Shown here piece after piece: positions 14,503 to 20,414 of a stretch of 20,414 nt of DNA. Within the stretch, counting starts at the first letter, position 1, and each line of letters opens with the position of its first letter. The notes under the pieces are model-generated. The model worked only from the letters and a program-made list of their open reading frames with translations. It did no database searches and was not told the DNA's origin. The position numbers and the translations under genes were made by a program. The stretch comes from an uncultured Bacteroidales bacterium (lineage in GTDB: Bacteria > Bacteroidota > Bacteroidia > Bacteroidales > Paludibacteraceae), in NCBI GenBank assembly GCA_946616535.1, contig CAMOJA010000022.1, positions 1 through 20,414 of the forward strand, read 5' to 3'.

Positions 14503-14983
14503 CGGATGGATTAAGCTGTGGCGTCAAATATGGATGTCAGATATATGGAAAGGGTCGGAACCATTCTGCAAACGGGCTGCATGGATCGACCTTATCCTGA
14601 TGGCAAACCATGAGGCACATACCGTCAATACCAAGGATGGACCGATTACCATTGAGCGGGGACAGCTTCATACATCTGTGGCAAAACTCGCCCACAGATG
14701 GCACTGGAGCGAGGGCAAAGTACGCCGATTTATTGAGCGAACTAAACGACAGGAAATGGTACAAACAAAGCGACAAGGTAACGGCACAACCTTAACCATT
14801 GAAAATTACACGTTTTACCAAGATACCCGGCGAACCAATAGTACAACCGACGGTAGAACTGACGGTATAACCGATGGTACCCGAACAAGAAGGAAAGAAG
14901 AAAAGAATACTGTGCCGGGTCGCCTTGAGAGGCTCCCGGCCAGCAGCAAGGACGATGAAGATCCGGGGGCGATATTCGCATGA
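14495..14983 (+). CDS. Winged-helix replication initiator (DnaD/phage O-like N-terminal type)
   Basis: A 162-residue protein from ATG 14495, overlapping the nuclease gene. MADGWIKLWRQIWMSDIW and GPITIERGQLHTSVAKLAHRW, then SEGKVRRFIERTKRQEM, form the winged-helix domain used by phage replisome organisers of Firmicutes and by DnaD-type proteins. The C-terminal 112-162 is low-complexity and lacks a DnaD-like DDBH2 domain, so helicase loading may use another surface. DNA coding for 114-129 (TNST TDGR TDGI TDGT) is a fourfold 12-bp repeat, likely the replication origin. The following gene is the DnaB-type helicase, coupled by ATGA. Function is inferred from domain and neighbours. Confidence 0.75.
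   Translation: MADGWIKLWRQIWMSDIWKGSEPFCKRAAWIDLILMANHEAHTVNTKDGPITIERGQLHTSVAKLAHRWHWSEGKVRRFIERTKRQEMVQTKRQGNGTTLTIENYTFYQDTRRTNSTTDGRTDGITDGTRTRRKEEKNTVPGRLERLPASSKDDEDPGAIFA
14833..14880 (+). repeat. Four tandem 12-bp iterons, candidate replication origin
   Basis: AACCAATAGTAC, AACCGACGGTAG, AACTGACGGTAT and AACCGATGGTAC lie head to tail with no spacer inside the initiator gene, in frame as four-codon units. A purine-rich, A-rich stretch (about 14888-14905) follows and could be the unwinding element. Origins inside initiator genes are known for phage lambda O and for Gram-positive siphophages such as TP901-1. Confidence 0.7.
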
Positions 14984-16221
14984 TGGATAAGGATACGGCA
15001 AAAATAATACTCGGCGAATGGATCCGGGGAAACCATGCGGAAGACATCAAGGTAATACCACCCGCCGAGTTCGGCGAACTCGCACCGGTAGCCGACCAGA
15101 TCCGGGCTGGGGAAACGAACCCAACCAAAATTGGAGCCAGATGCAAGGGTGTAATCGGCATGGACGAGATTGCCCTGATGCAATCAGGGAGCTATGAGGC
15201 ATTGTATCAATCCGCCGTCTGGGCCTATATCGATTCCTACCGGGCCGACTGGATCCGAAAGCATGCCAACGCAAGCCCACAGGAAATCATCGAGTTTGTG
15301 GAGAAAACGCAGCGGGACTGGATGACGGAAGTGCCGGAGGAAAGAAACCTGACCGACGTTGTAGAGGATTACCTAGCCACGCTGGACGACAGGAAGAACC
15401 GGAAAGTCACGCTGACCGGCGTTGAGGACCTGGACGAGCTGACCGGCGGCATCATTCCAGGAACACTAACCGCCATTGGAGCCAGACCGGGAACCGGTAA
15501 AAGTGCGTTCTGTTTGCAGACGGCGGTAAATGTGGCAAGGTCCGGGCATAAGGTTCTATTCCTTGCCCTGGAAATGACCGAGGCCCAGAACATGGACCGG
15601 CTGATGATGATGTACGCAAGGGGCATTGACCAGAAAGCCCTGCGGTCCGGGAATCTGACACCGGAGCAATGGGACGAGATCGGGACCGCATCGGAGAAAA
15701 TAGCCCAGATGAATGGCAAACTGTCATTCTCTTATGAGCGGGACGTTGTCGCCATCAAGCGGATGGTTGAGAAGCACAAGCCAGACTTACTCATCGTCGA
15801 CCAGCTGTCGCAGATGTCCGACAAAAGCCAGAGCTTTCCGAGCACAAGGGAACGGTTCAGCCACATGACCAAGGAGTTGATGGACATAGCGATGAACGGC
15901 AACGAGGGGAAAACAGCGGTCTGGGTAGCGTGCCAGGTCAACCGGGATGCGGACAACCAAAAGCCGACAATGGCGAACCTCAAGGAGTCCGGGAGCATCG
16001 AAGAAGACTGCGACAATGTCATTCTGCTTTACCGGGACAAGGACGAAGAAGAGGCCCGGAACATGACCGGCAACCGAATCATCAACATCGAGGTAGCGAA
16101 GCACAGGGGAGGCGAGCCAGGAGAGTTCCAAGTGAAATTCACGCCGAGTCGGTTCCTGTTCACCCCTCTTGAGGACATGCCACCCGGATTCTATGAGACG
16201 CAAGAAGAGATAAATTTTTAG
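14980..16221 (+). CDS. DnaB-type replicative DNA helicase
   Basis: A 413-residue protein from ATG 14980 overlapping the initiator stop (ATGA). Residues 1-130 are a shortened, helical N-terminal domain. The RecA-like core follows: Walker A GARPGTGKSAF (168-178), H1a LALEMT (195-200), Walker B LLIVDQLSQM (270-279), H3 VACQVNRDAD with Gln319, and SGSIEEDCDNVILLYRD (338-352). A KHRGGEPG arginine-finger region is at 374-381. It unwinds the replication fork as a hexamer and would be loaded by the upstream initiator. At 413 residues it is only somewhat shorter than a bacterial DnaB (about 450). No primase or polymerase gene is in the window, so it may use host partners or genes further right. Confidence 0.92.
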   Translation: MMDKDTAKIILGEWIRGNHAEDIKVIPPAEFGELAPVADQIRAGETNPTKIGARCKGVIGMDEIALMQSGSYEALYQSAVWAYIDSYRADWIRKHANASPQEIIEFVEKTQRDWMTEVPEERNLTDVVEDYLATLDDRKNRKVTLTGVEDLDELTGGIIPGTLTAIGARPGTGKSAFCLQTAVNVARSGHKVLFLALEMTEAQNMDRLMMMYARGIDQKALRSGNLTPEQWDEIGTASEKIAQMNGKLSFSYERDVVAIKRMVEKHKPDLLIVDQLSQMSDKSQSFPSTRERFSHMTKELMDIAMNGNEGKTAVWVACQVNRDADNQKPTMANLKESGSIEEDCDNVILLYRDKDEEEARNMTGNRIINIEVAKHRGGEPGEFQVKFTPSRFLFTPLEDMPPGFYETQEEINF

Positions 16222-16233
16222 GAGGACATCAAA

Positions 16234-16557
16234 ATGAAATTCTATTTGTCCGGCCCGATAACCGGGAGGGATCCGTGGGAAGTATGCAACCAGTTCTATA
16301 AGGCAGAAACAGACGTAGACAGACACGGGCACGAATCTATCAATCCCACCGACATCATGGAGTGGAACCTGTCATGGGAATCCTATATGAGAATCGCCCT
16401 GACAACCATCGTTGAATCGGGCGAGGTCGACTGCATGATAATGCTGCCGGGCTGGGAAGAATCAAACGGAGCGACCATCGAGCACATGTATGCCGAAGCT
16501 AACGGTATACCGATAGCGTACCGGCTGCCGTCGGGGAAGTACAGACTACGGAGGTGA
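16234..16557 (+). CDS. DUF4406 protein (nucleoside 2-deoxyribosyltransferase-like)
   Basis: A 107-residue protein from ATG 16234 behind TTAGGAGG (16219-16226). It opens with KFYLSGPITGRDPWEV and ends with MIMLPGWEESNGATIEHMYA before EANGIPIAYRL, the two signature segments of the DUF4406/nucleoside 2-deoxyribosyltransferase-like fold. The family is widespread in phages and may act on nucleosides or nucleotide signals; substrate unknown. The YLSGPITG motif with the later E-W-E-SNGA pattern is very clear. Confidence 0.85.
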   Translation: MKFYLSGPITGRDPWEVCNQFYKAETDVDRHGHESINPTDIMEWNLSWESYMRIALTTIVESGEVDCMIMLPGWEESNGATIEHMYAEANGIPIAYRLPSGKYRLRR

Positions 16558-16562
16558 CTATC

Positions 16563-16712
16563 ATGGACATCATTATCAGCATCGCCCAGATCTTCGGTAT
16601 CGGCATCATCGGGGCGTTCATGGTCTTCGTGATCGCCAGCGTGTTTGATGAAATGGAACCGGATGATTGGTTCAGCGAAGAGGAAGAGGAAGGACATGAC
16701 GGAAACAGTTAA
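16563..16712 (+). CDS. 49-residue membrane protein with acidic tail
   Basis: ATG 16563 follows GGAGGTG overlapping the previous stop. Hydrophobic residues 2-29 (MDIIISIAQIFGIGIIG, then AFMVFVIASVF) are followed by the acidic DEMEPDDWFSEEEEEGHDG. A small inner-membrane protein with cytoplasmic acidic tail; unknown role. Its end overlaps the next gene by 17 bp. Confidence 0.6.
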   Translation: MDIIISIAQIFGIGIIGAFMVFVIASVFDEMEPDDWFSEEEEEGHDGNS

Positions 16713-17064
16713 CATCAACAATAAGCGGGGCCGTGGCAACCAGCCATCAACGACAATCTGTTGGGGCTGTGCCAATGCAGTGCCGGACGGAAAGCACGGC
16801 TGTCCATGGTCGCAGGACCTTATCCCGGTCAGTGGATGGACAGTGGAACGGCCCAAACAGCACGACTACGGACGGTCCTACACCGTCATTGATTGCCCGA
16901 TGTATGCTCCTGATTCGGAGGAAACCAGAGCGGATGCGGCCCGGCAGATGAAGAAGACCATGGACGAGCTGGCAAGGCAGACCGCCGAACAGGCTCGGGA
17001 GAACAAGGGCCATCAGGTGACACGGCACTGGGTGGATGATTATTGGGGACGGGATGGAGTGTAA
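16696..17064 (+). CDS. Zinc-binding conserved phage protein
   Basis: A 122-residue protein, ATG 16696 behind GAGGAAGG. Cys22 and Cys25 in ICWGCANAVP, Cys36 in GCPWSQ and Cys67 in VIDCPMY, with DLIPVSGWTVERPK between, form a zinc-ribbon pattern that recurs in Firmicutes phages. The C-terminal 75-110 is a charged helix (ADAARQMKKTMDELARQTAE). Longer in-frame starts upstream would run through the membrane-protein gene and lack a ribosome site. Function unknown. Confidence 0.7.
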   Translation: MTETVNINNKRGRGNQPSTTICWGCANAVPDGKHGCPWSQDLIPVSGWTVERPKQHDYGRSYTVIDCPMYAPDSEETRADAARQMKKTMDELARQTAEQARENKGHQVTRHWVDDYWGRDGV

Positions 17065-17083
17065 AAGCAAGGAGGAACAGACA

Positions 17084-17374
17084 ATGCGAGCACTATACAA
17101 AACACCAAACGACCCGGGATTCCGGGAAATCATTGTACCGAATAAACTTGAACCGCTTCAGGAACTTGTCGGCGGCCACATCGAAACAGTGACCATGGCG
17201 GAAGATGCTGCAATCCTGTGCAACGAAGAGGGCAAGATTATCGGCATGCCGTACAACTGCGAATATCTGGGCATCGTCTTCAACGGCCCGATCCTGATTG
17301 TGGGCGTGGATGGTGATGAGTTTACAGACGCGCCCATGTCGGTAACGATGGCGGATGGAGGTATTATTGAGTAA
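17084..17374 (+). CDS. DUF3846-type protein
   Basis: A 96-residue protein from ATG 17084, 8 nt after GGAGG (17071-17075). The sequence LEPLQELVGGHIETVTM, CNEEGKIIGMPYNCEY and NGPILIVGVDGDEFTD match the DUF3846 pattern (GGxIExV, NEEGKxxGxxxN, GxxxIVGxD). DUF3846 proteins occur in phages, plasmids and genomic islands, often near conjugation or DNA-metabolism genes, with no known activity. It is coupled to the next gene through TAATG. Confidence 0.8.
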   Translation: MRALYKTPNDPGFREIIVPNKLEPLQELVGGHIETVTMAEDAAILCNEEGKIIGMPYNCEYLGIVFNGPILIVGVDGDEFTDAPMSVTMADGGIIE

Positions 17375-17874
17375 TGGGTGTACCCAAAGGAACCGACCCG
17401 GCAATGATAAACTTCAAACCGCATCTGGCCGAATGTACCCAGTGCGGTCAGGACTACACCAAGACCGACCCGAGGCAAAGGCTGTGCCCGGACTGCCGGG
17501 AGGCGAACCGGAAAGCATCGGTCAGGCACTGGGACGAACGGAACCGGGAACGGTGGAAGAAACCGGGGCCGACAAAGAAGAGAGGGCCGAAGCCATCAAG
17601 GCCATCAAAGCCAACACCGCCGGCCCCAGACCCATCCGAACATGTCTGCCGGGTGTCCGGTTCCTGTCGGTACGGTTCGCCGGATGGGCAGACGGTGTCA
17701 TGCCACTACTTCATTATTGAGGGCAAGCTCCGGACGGCGGGCGGACAACACCAGATAGTGAACGGACGGTGCGACCTGTACAAGCGAAAGAGGAAAAGCA
17801 GACGGAGCGGATGGCAGAGGCGCGATGATGAGAAGCGGGAGAAGGCAAAAGGAGGAAAGGACAGTGACAAATGA
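17374..17874 (+). CDS. Two-zinc-finger protein with basic central linker
   Basis: A 166-residue protein; ATG 17374 overlaps the previous stop (TAATG), with GGAGG 12 nt upstream; ATG 17404 is an alternative start. Finger 1: Cys21, 24, 38, 41 (CTQCGQDY ... LCPDC). Linker 60-90 is basic and Pro-rich with PGPTKKRGPKPSRPSKP, an AT-hook-like RGPKP. Finger 2: Cys92, 98, 110, 133 with CRYGSPDG, CHYFIIEGKLR and GRCDLY, similar to a phage zinc knuckle. The C-terminus KRKRKSRRSGWQRRDDEKRE is again basic, as for a DNA- or RNA-binding protein. Function inferred from composition only. Confidence 0.7.
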   Translation: MGVPKGTDPAMINFKPHLAECTQCGQDYTKTDPRQRLCPDCREANRKASVRHWDERNRERWKKPGPTKKRGPKPSRPSKPTPPAPDPSEHVCRVSGSCRYGSPDGQTVSCHYFIIEGKLRTAGGQHQIVNGRCDLYKRKRKSRRSGWQRRDDEKREKAKGGKDSDK

Positions 17875-18205
17875 AGAAGCATTGAGATATTGGGAAGGGC
17901 ATCTGGAAAGAGCAGAAGAATGGAGTGACCCACACTGGGAAGCATCCGAAAGAAAAGTGCATAAAGAATATGTTGATGCCATGAAGATGGCAATCGAAGC
18001 ACTGTCAGAGCCAAAGACAGGGAAGTGGGTATTAGACCCAAATGGAATGGATTGGAATATCCCTGCGTGGAGATGTTCAGAGTGCGGATTCGTAGCCAAC
18101 TACATTGGAGTAGAAGCCAAGGGTTTTGGCAACAATCCGATGAATTGGGCAGGAAGTAAATTTTGCCCTCAATGTGGAGCGAAAATTACAGGATATGAGA
18201 GGTGA
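17864..18205 (+). CDS. Zinc-ribbon protein, member 1 of a local family
   Basis: GTG start at 17864, 8 nt after GGAGG (17851-17855), overlapping the previous gene by 11 bp; 113 residues. The N-terminal helix (EALRYWEGHLERAEEW and YVDAMKMAIEALSEPKTGKW) leads to a zinc ribbon: Cys71 and 74 (RCSECGF), Cys101 and 104 (FCPQCGAKI). Two more proteins with the same (S)EPKTG...CxxC...CxxCGA layout lie downstream. They are common in gut Firmicutes phages; function unknown. The DNA becomes A/T-richer from here, a possible sign of separate origin. Confidence 0.7.
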   Translation: MTNEEALRYWEGHLERAEEWSDPHWEASERKVHKEYVDAMKMAIEALSEPKTGKWVLDPNGMDWNIPAWRCSECGFVANYIGVEAKGFGNNPMNWAGSKFCPQCGAKITGYER

Positions 18206-18208
18206 AAA

Positions 18209-18502
18209 ATGATGGTTGAAAACGTTAATATTTGTGGAATCCGGTATGATGTGATTTTATGTAACGATTTGTTTGACGCGGACACCCATTTCGGGCAAAT
18301 AGATTACAAACAATGCACAATCAGAATAAATGAAGATATGCCAGAACGAGCACAGACCGAAACTCTTTGCCACGAAATATTACACGGCATATTAAACTAT
18401 TTAGGGTACACGGAATACAGCGAAAACGAGCAGTTTGTGCAAGCGTTGGGGAATGCTATAAATCAGAGTTTCACGGTGAGAAAAGGCGGTGAGGAAGAAT
18501 GA
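18209..18502 (+). CDS. HExxH metallopeptidase-like protein (ImmA/SprT-like)
   Basis: A 97-residue protein starting at ATG 18209 (or 18212), with the previous stop inside the GAGAGGTGA ribosome site. The motif HEILH (55-59) in ETLCHEILHGILNYLG and a glutamate at 74 (YSENEQFVQALGNAINQ) give the three zinc ligands of the ImmA/IrrE- or SprT-like metallopeptidases. The N-terminal part (VNICGIRYDVILCNDLFD) is beta-rich, which is how small phage members begin. ImmA-type enzymes cut repressors; no repressor is seen here. It might instead act on host proteins. It ends GGEEE at a repeated gene junction. Confidence 0.75.
   Translation: MMVENVNICGIRYDVILCNDLFDADTHFGQIDYKQCTIRINEDMPERAQTETLCHEILHGILNYLGYTEYSENEQFVQALGNAINQSFTVRKGGEEE
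18485..18502 (+). repeat. Gene-junction repeat A, copy 1
   Basis: GGCGGTGAGGAAGAATGA is identical to 19636-19653. In both places it codes for a GGEEE C-terminus, supplies the ribosome site and contains the ATGA start of the next gene. Confidence 0.85.
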
Positions 18503-18831
18503 TTAAAGCAGAGTGGACAAACAAAGATTCGTTAGACTTGCAACCAACTTGCAACCAACTTGCAACAACGGAAGGAGAACTTATCAGCAGAGAAGGTGCT
18601 ATAGAGTGCATCAGATGGGGAGAAAGCGTAACCGATGTGATCGACCGCATCAACGCACTTCCATCCGCAGAGCCGAAGACAGGGCATTGGATTCTCTCAC
18701 AGGATGATGTGTATGAATATTGCACATGTTCAAACTGCGGATATATGAACGGCGAAAATTGGATGAACGGAAGTGACATACCGTTTTGTGCCAACTGTGG
18801 AGCGGATATGCGAGGTGATAAACATGAGTGA
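18499..18831 (+). CDS. Zinc-ribbon protein, member 2 of the local family
   Basis: 110 residues, ATG 18499 coupled to the previous stop (ATGA). DLQPTCNQLATTEGELISRE is a stretch common in Lachnospiraceae phage zinc-ribbon proteins. INALPSAEPKTGHWIL follows, then Cys75/77 and 80 (CTCSNCGY) and Cys97 and 100 (FCANCGADMRG). The LQPTCNQLATT segment is encoded by a tandem repeat of 11 bp (18538-18566). It shares its C-terminal coding and junction DNA with member 3. Function unknown. Confidence 0.7.
   Translation: MIKAEWTNKDSLDLQPTCNQLATTEGELISREGAIECIRWGESVTDVIDRINALPSAEPKTGHWILSQDDVYEYCTCSNCGYMNGENWMNGSDIPFCANCGADMRGDKHE
18538..18566 (+). repeat. Tandem 11-bp repeat in zinc-ribbon gene
   Basis: TTGCAACCAAC occurs twice in a row (18538-18548, 18549-18559) followed by TTGCAAC (18560-18566). 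The unit is not a multiple of three, so each copy is read in a different frame; gain or loss of one copy would shift the frame. Confidence 0.85.
18787..18827 (+). repeat. Gene-junction repeat B, copy 1
   Basis: 41 bp, identical at 36 positions to 19214-19254. It codes for the second zinc knuckle and C-terminus (CGADMRG) and carries the GCGAGGTGA ribosome site and start ATGA of the next gene. Confidence 0.85.
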
Positions 18832-19264
18832 TTTAATTAGAAAAGATGATGCGTTAATGGAAGCAAGACCAGAATATTTGAATCCGCAACAACAAAAACT
18901 TGCGTCATACAATCAAGGATGGAATGATGCGATTGAGGAATACTATGACAGAATCAAATCACTTTCATCAGCAGAGCCGAAGACAGAGACGGTGCTGTGT
19001 GCATTAGCAGACAGATTGTGTCCGTTCCAAGGCAAGGAATATGCGTGGTGTCTGACTTGTCCGCACATCAGCGAGGAAGACAGAGAATTGGTGAGAAAGG
19101 CTATAAATCCGAGAACAGGGGAGTGGATAGACTGGCTTGGAAAGGGAAATGAGTGGGAATGTTCGGTCTGCAAGTGTTCAATCGAAAGCCACGGCAGTAT
19201 CGCATATAAGTATTGTCCCAACTGCGGAGCGGACATGCGAGGTGAAAAGCATGAAGAACAATAA
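18824..19264 (+). CDS. Zinc-ribbon protein, member 3 of the local family
   Basis: 146 residues from ATG 18824, with GCGAGGTGA upstream and an 8-bp overlap with member 2. MSDLIRKDDALMEARPEY and WNDAIEEYYDRIKSLSSAEPK are followed by an inserted Cys group (Cys59, 66, 76, 79 with LCPFQG and CLTCPH), then the zinc ribbon Cys113/116 (WECSVCK) and Cys131/134 (YCPNCGADMRG). It may thus bind two zinc ions. The RDWLG-like linker (GEWIDWLGKGNEW) is typical of the family. Function unknown. Confidence 0.7.
   Translation: MSDLIRKDDALMEARPEYLNPQQQKLASYNQGWNDAIEEYYDRIKSLSSAEPKTETVLCALADRLCPFQGKEYAWCLTCPHISEEDRELVRKAINPRTGEWIDWLGKGNEWECSVCKCSIESHGSIAYKYCPNCGADMRGEKHEEQ
19214..19254 (+). repeat. Gene-junction repeat B, copy 2
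   Basis: Second copy of the 41-bp junction; here the start codon it carries (19251) belongs to a small membrane peptide instead of a zinc-ribbon gene. Confidence 0.85.
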
Positions 19265-19352
19265 TAACATTGATGCGGTGCTTTTGCTCATAGCATTATT
19301 TTCGGTTTCTGCCGGGATATTGTTGTTATGGATTTGGCACGTGTGGTTGTGA
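19251..19352 (+). CDS. 33-residue membrane peptide
   Basis: ATG 19251 behind GCGAGGTGA, overlapping the zinc-ribbon gene by 14 bp. MKNNNNIDAVLLLIALF is followed by SVSAGILLLWIWHVWL; residues 8-33 form one hydrophobic helix. Supported by the shared junction cassette and ribosome site. Role unknown. Confidence 0.6.
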   Translation: MKNNNNIDAVLLLIALFSVSAGILLLWIWHVWL

Positions 19353-19363
19353 GGTGAGAACAA

Positions 19364-19495
19364 ATGAATCACCGGCTGAAAAGAATAAGGACGTTCCTTT
19401 GCTGTCTGTTCCATGTGAAGGGATACAGATGGTACGCTCCCTGGATGTATGACCAGTTACGCAGATTGAATGGAATGGAGGAAGAGAGCGAATGA
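19364..19495 (+). CDS. 43-residue basic small protein
   Basis: ATG 19364, 5 nt after GAGGTGAG (19351-19358). MNHRLKRIRTFLCCLFHVKG is followed by YRWYAPWMYDQLRRLNG and an acidic end (MEEESE). Basic, Trp/Tyr-rich, maybe membrane-peripheral. Stop overlaps the next ATG (ATGA). Not recognised. Confidence 0.55.
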   Translation: MNHRLKRIRTFLCCLFHVKGYRWYAPWMYDQLRRLNGMEEESE

Positions 19496-19653
19496 CAATT
19501 TTCGTGGTTATAATACTTGGCTTTGCGTTTGTGTTTACCCTCCTCGGTGTGTTGGTGGTTGCGGCTTTTGAAGACACTAAAACATTTAAGGCGATAGACG
19601 AATGGATAGCCGAGAGGATAAGGAAGGACAGAATAGGCGGTGAGGAAGAATGA
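19492..19653 (+). CDS. 53-residue membrane protein
   Basis: ATG 19492 coupled by ATGA to the previous gene, with GGAGGAAGAGAG upstream. Hydrophobic residues 2-25 (MTIFVVIILGFAFVF, then TLLGVLVVAAF) precede a charged tail (EDTKTFKAIDEWIAERIRKD) that ends GGEEE through junction repeat A. A type-I-like small membrane protein of unknown role. Confidence 0.6.
   Translation: MTIFVVIILGFAFVFTLLGVLVVAAFEDTKTFKAIDEWIAERIRKDRIGGEEE
19636..19653 (+). repeat. Gene-junction repeat A, copy 2
   Basis: 18-bp copy identical to 18485-18502; joins the 53-residue membrane protein to the Cys-rich gene at 19650. Confidence 0.85.
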
Positions 19654-19886
19654 CGGATGTTAAAAGAGAACGAATTGCAAAGGCATTACTTGAAGTAGTC
19701 AGGGCGGTTTGGTGTGACAGGGATACAGACGATGAACCATATTTCAACTGTTCAAAGTGCGAGTTTGAAGATGGTGGAAATTGCAGGCTAAAACTGTTTA
19801 TCAGTAACACAAAGTATGAACATGCACATCCGCAAGGCGCAATCACAGTTAGCGACGAATCGTACAAAGTGGAGGGCGAGCAGTGA
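19650..19886 (+). CDS. 78-residue Cys-containing small protein
   Basis: ATG 19650 coupled by ATGA. A basic helix (MTDVKRERIAKALLEVVRAV) is followed by Cys22, 34, 37, 45 (WCDRD ... FNCSKCEFEDGGNCRLK), a probable zinc site, and an acidic tail. No family recognised; fits the local series of zinc-binding small proteins. Stop overlaps the next GTG start. Confidence 0.65.
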   Translation: MTDVKRERIAKALLEVVRAVWCDRDTDDEPYFNCSKCEFEDGGNCRLKLFISNTKYEHAHPQGAITVSDESYKVEGEQ

Positions 19887-20068
19887 AGATCTTCATTTTA
19901 CTTATTATATGCGGTATCGAGTTCGGCATCATACTCTGGGGAGCTTATCGGATGGTTCGGATCAACGGAACGGCGAAAGTGATACAAGAGGCCCTCGATG
20001 AATGGCACGAGGAAGAAAAAGAAACGGAAACCGGGCTGGCAAGAGATGAAGGGGGGCGAATACGATGA
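19883..20068 (+). CDS. 61-residue membrane protein
   Basis: GTG start 19883 (GTGA overlap), with GTGGAGGGCGAG upstream. Residues 2-23 are hydrophobic (KIFILLIICGIEFGIILWG), followed by a charged helix (INGTAKVIQEALDEWHEEEK). Single-pass membrane protein with a cytoplasmic, possibly coiled tail. Its DNA returns to a higher G+C content than the preceding 2 kb. Unknown role. Confidence 0.65.
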   Translation: MKIFILLIICGIEFGIILWGAYRMVRINGTAKVIQEALDEWHEEEKETETGLARDEGGRIR

Positions 20069-20414
20069 TTAAATTTATTGCAGGCCTGTTCATGGGGGCG
20101 GCGTTCGGCTTCATTGCCGGGGCCGTACTGTCAGCGGATCGCAAGGGTGGGCTCACGGTCGAGCCGGGGGAGGCGATCGTTCCGAAAGCAAAGATTGACG
20201 AGCATCTGCGAACCCGGTACGAAGTTACCGACATTGAGGAAGGTCCGGGCGGTGTTAGGATCAAAGCCAAACGAAACGACTACTTCAACGGATTCGAGCC
20301 GGCTCCTGACTTCGACCCGTTCTGCCCGGCGGTCTGCGGGAACTGCAAACATTGGGTAACCGAGCTGTTTGCGTGGGGGAACGTGCGGATATGCAGGGTG
20401 AAGAATGAGCCGAG
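20065..20414 (+). CDS. Membrane-anchored Cys-cluster protein (partial, runs off window)
   Basis: ATG 20065 overlaps the previous stop (ATGA) and follows GGGGGG/GAAGG-like purines. 116 codons are visible and the frame is open at the right edge. Residues 2-23 are a hydrophobic, Gly/Ala-rich helix (KFIAGLFMGAAFGFIAGAVL), followed by a charged soluble part. A Cys cluster follows at 87, 91, 94 and 110 (CPAVCGNCKHW ... RICRV), like the CxxCxxW zinc knuckle of other phage proteins here. Combining a membrane anchor with a zinc knuckle is uncommon. Function unknown. Confidence 0.7.
   Translation, partial: MIKFIAGLFMGAAFGFIAGAVLSADRKGGLTVEPGEAIVPKAKIDEHLRTRYEVTDIEEGPGGVRIKAKRNDYFNGFEPAPDFDPFCPAVCGNCKHWVTELFAWGNVRICRVKNEP

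Overview
The window is a 20.4 kb piece of a tailed phage or prophage that probably infects a Gram-positive anaerobe of the Clostridia (Lachnospiraceae-like). I infer this from strong GGAGG ribosome sites, very tight gene packing with ATGA, GTGA and TAATG stop-start overlaps, a siphophage-type tail module, a Gram-positive style holin and endolysin, and families of small zinc-ribbon proteins seen mostly in gut Firmicutes phages. There is no integrase, repressor, terminase, capsid gene or tRNA in the window, so lifestyle cannot be decided.

Left part (1-8412, plus strand), late genes: the end of the tape measure gene, a distal-tail-like protein with a very basic insert, a large tail/baseplate protein with a hyperacidic insert, a collagen-like tail fibre, a secreted transglutaminase-like protein, a holin, an endolysin with two cysteine-peptidase-like domains, and a second small membrane protein. 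A strong hairpin-plus-T-run terminator closes this block at 8456-8495.

Centre (8413-10002): one minus-strand gene (8593-9075) with its own good promoter, then a divergent control region (9076-9302) rich in nested inverted repeats, then the first early rightward genes. A leftward-facing hairpin/T-run and an orphan 12-nt Shine-Dalgarno sequence lie in the 204-bp gap at 9799-10002.

Right part (9303-20414, plus strand), early/replication genes: small acidic and Cys-rich proteins, conserved phage proteins, a 394-bp non-coding stretch that looks like a structured RNA, a PD-(D/E)XK nuclease with a probable Fe-S cluster, an SSB-like protein with an acidic DDDIPF tail, an ERCC4-type nuclease, a winged-helix replication initiator that carries four tandem 12-bp repeats (a likely origin), and a DnaB-type helicase. 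Then come a DUF4406 protein, a DUF3846 protein and a run of small membrane, zinc-ribbon and HExxH metallopeptidase-like genes. From about 17.86 to 19.88 kb the DNA is visibly A/T-richer and contains repeated gene-junction cassettes, as if assembled by shuffling.

The most interesting points are: (1) the probable structured RNA at 11540-11880, with a 22-bp long-range helix whose three non-Watson-Crick positions are all G-U on the transcribed strand; (2) the SSB-gene leader, where an SD-containing 10-mer is repeated three times around two hairpins, suggesting T4 gp32-like autoregulation; (3) iterons inside the initiator gene; (4) adjacent tail proteins with large inserts of opposite charge; and (5) repeated gene-boundary cassettes in the zinc-ribbon cluster.
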